64,000 nt of DNA, from assembly GCA_964019165.1 (NCBI GenBank), contig OZ025271.1, positions 12,131,759 through 12,195,758 of the forward strand, read 5' to 3'. The notes under the pieces were generated by a model, which saw only the letters and a list, made by a program, of their open reading frames with translations, had not been told where the DNA came from and made no database searches. The DNA is from Mastigias papua (Eukaryota > Cnidaria > Scyphozoa > Rhizostomeae > Mastigiidae). How positions within the stretch are numbered: the first letter of the stretch is position 1; each line of letters opens with the position of its first letter. Of the stretch, positions 63,274 through 64,000 are shown piece by piece. The position numbers and the translations under genes were made by a program.

Positions 63274-63992
63274 TTAGTCAGAAAATGACTTTATGTTTGG
63301 TCTGAACTCCTCAAATTCATTGGACTGTAAAGCATGATAAGGGCTACCATATTCAGCCTGAAAAAACTCTTGCTCGATTTGACGCCTACTTGCAGCACTT
63401 GTTCTGTTAGGCAGTCTCTTTAGTCTTGGAATGAAACTTCTGCAAAATAGGGCTTTCTCCCTCATCTTGCTTGTCCTTCAATGCTGCCTATTCTCTGGTT
63501 TCTCTCAGATGAGTAATGATTGATTGATATGGCTGTTGTCCCAAGTAGATAATCCATGTCGGCTTTCGATGCTGGCTTCCCAACTTTTGTTCATGGTCTG
63601 TTGTTTATTTAACACTGCCACTGAAACTTCCAATGGTCCTTGACTATGATAAGTCACCTGGTACTTTCACCCCATACACTGATATTTTTCCCTCTTCATC
63701 AGATATGCTACTAGTCATGTGTTCTTTATTTTGAACAGCACCATCTATCTCCTTCTATTCATTGATTTCCTTGGTTGGCTCTGGTGTTCATTGGGTGACT
63801 CGGGTTCTCAAAATCAGGGTCACTTTCAGGCTGACCGTATGTACTATCAAAATCATTTGTACAAGCACCATTGTTATCATTTGTGCTAGATGATGTTCCT
63901 GGTGATTCTAGTGAAATTAAGCTGGGTGATTGCACAACACCCAAATTAAACATCTGACAAGAGCCACTTAACTTGGCACGAGAATGTGTCAA
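63274..63992 (-). pseudogene. Harbinger-associated DNA-binding protein, C-terminal part (BESS-like)
   Basis: Two - strand frames separated by about 290 bp. 63992-63759 is an acidic, serine-rich linker (SLESPGTSSSTNDNNGACT). 63465-63274 reads LFCRSFIPRLKRLPNRTSAA, then QIEQEFFQAEYGS. The latter resembles the BESS segment that ends MADF/Myb-type partner proteins of PIF/Harbinger elements. The gene is convergent with the transposase and its N-terminal DNA-binding domain would lie beyond the window. Whether the gap is an intron or decay cannot be told. Confidence 0.45.
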
Positions 63993-64000
63993 CGTGCTTC

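Overview
This is a 64 kb piece of an AT-rich animal genome. GT-AG introns, THAP/Harbinger/ISL2EU DNA transposons, several LINE clades, a Penelope-like element with hammerhead ribozymes and a NACHT (NLR-type) exon point to a marine invertebrate. A cnidarian is the most natural guess, but that is inference. Almost everything recognisable is mobile DNA. Host coding sequence is limited to one large NACHT exon (50742-52799) and one probable upstream exon (35323-35528), both on the + strand.

Layout. 0-10 kb is mostly anonymous DNA with a TA-flanked MITE sitting inside a duplicated segment (680-1666), a Penelope-like 3' end with a hammerhead ribozyme (3731-4192) and a LINE remnant. 10.4-12.9 kb holds two decayed APE-type LINE ends. 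12.9-34.4 kb is a 21 kb array of LINEs with restriction-like endonuclease domains, nested in (ATT)n tracts. Family C and its relative B (RT motif F/Y-MDD, like the R4/Dong clade) are always on the - strand; family D (FADD, two N-terminal C2HC fingers) is always on the + strand. The + strand microsatellite always reads ATT, so each family keeps a fixed orientation to its target. Copies range from full length (C3, C4, D1, D2) through 5'-truncated (B, D3, D4) to internally deleted (C1, C2). The 3' ends of both families carry hairpins whose helices covary between copies.

34.4-43 kb contains a probable host exon, a tandem tRNA-like SINE between (AT)n tracts, and LINE and Gag-like scraps. 42.9-48.5 kb is a DNA transposon with matching 19-bp inverted terminal segments. 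It carries a THAP/DDE transposase (broken) and, convergent to it, an apparently intact three-exon gene for a SWIM-YqaJ nuclease-PHD protein; this two-gene set is the hallmark of ISL2EU elements. A 5'-truncated LINE (49.1-50.5 kb) lies just upstream of the NACHT exon. 56.4-57.3 kb is an inverted dimer of the Penelope-like 3' end with a hammerhead at each end. A Tc1/mariner-type MITE (58.3-58.7 kb) and a decaying PIF/Harbinger element with both of its genes (61.2 kb to the window edge) finish the window.

How the parts work together: the LINEs appear to have used each other's TAA/ATT tails as landing sites, building the array. The two-gene ISL2EU and Harbinger elements each pair a transposase with a partner protein. 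The NACHT gene, if alive, would carry much of this material in its introns.
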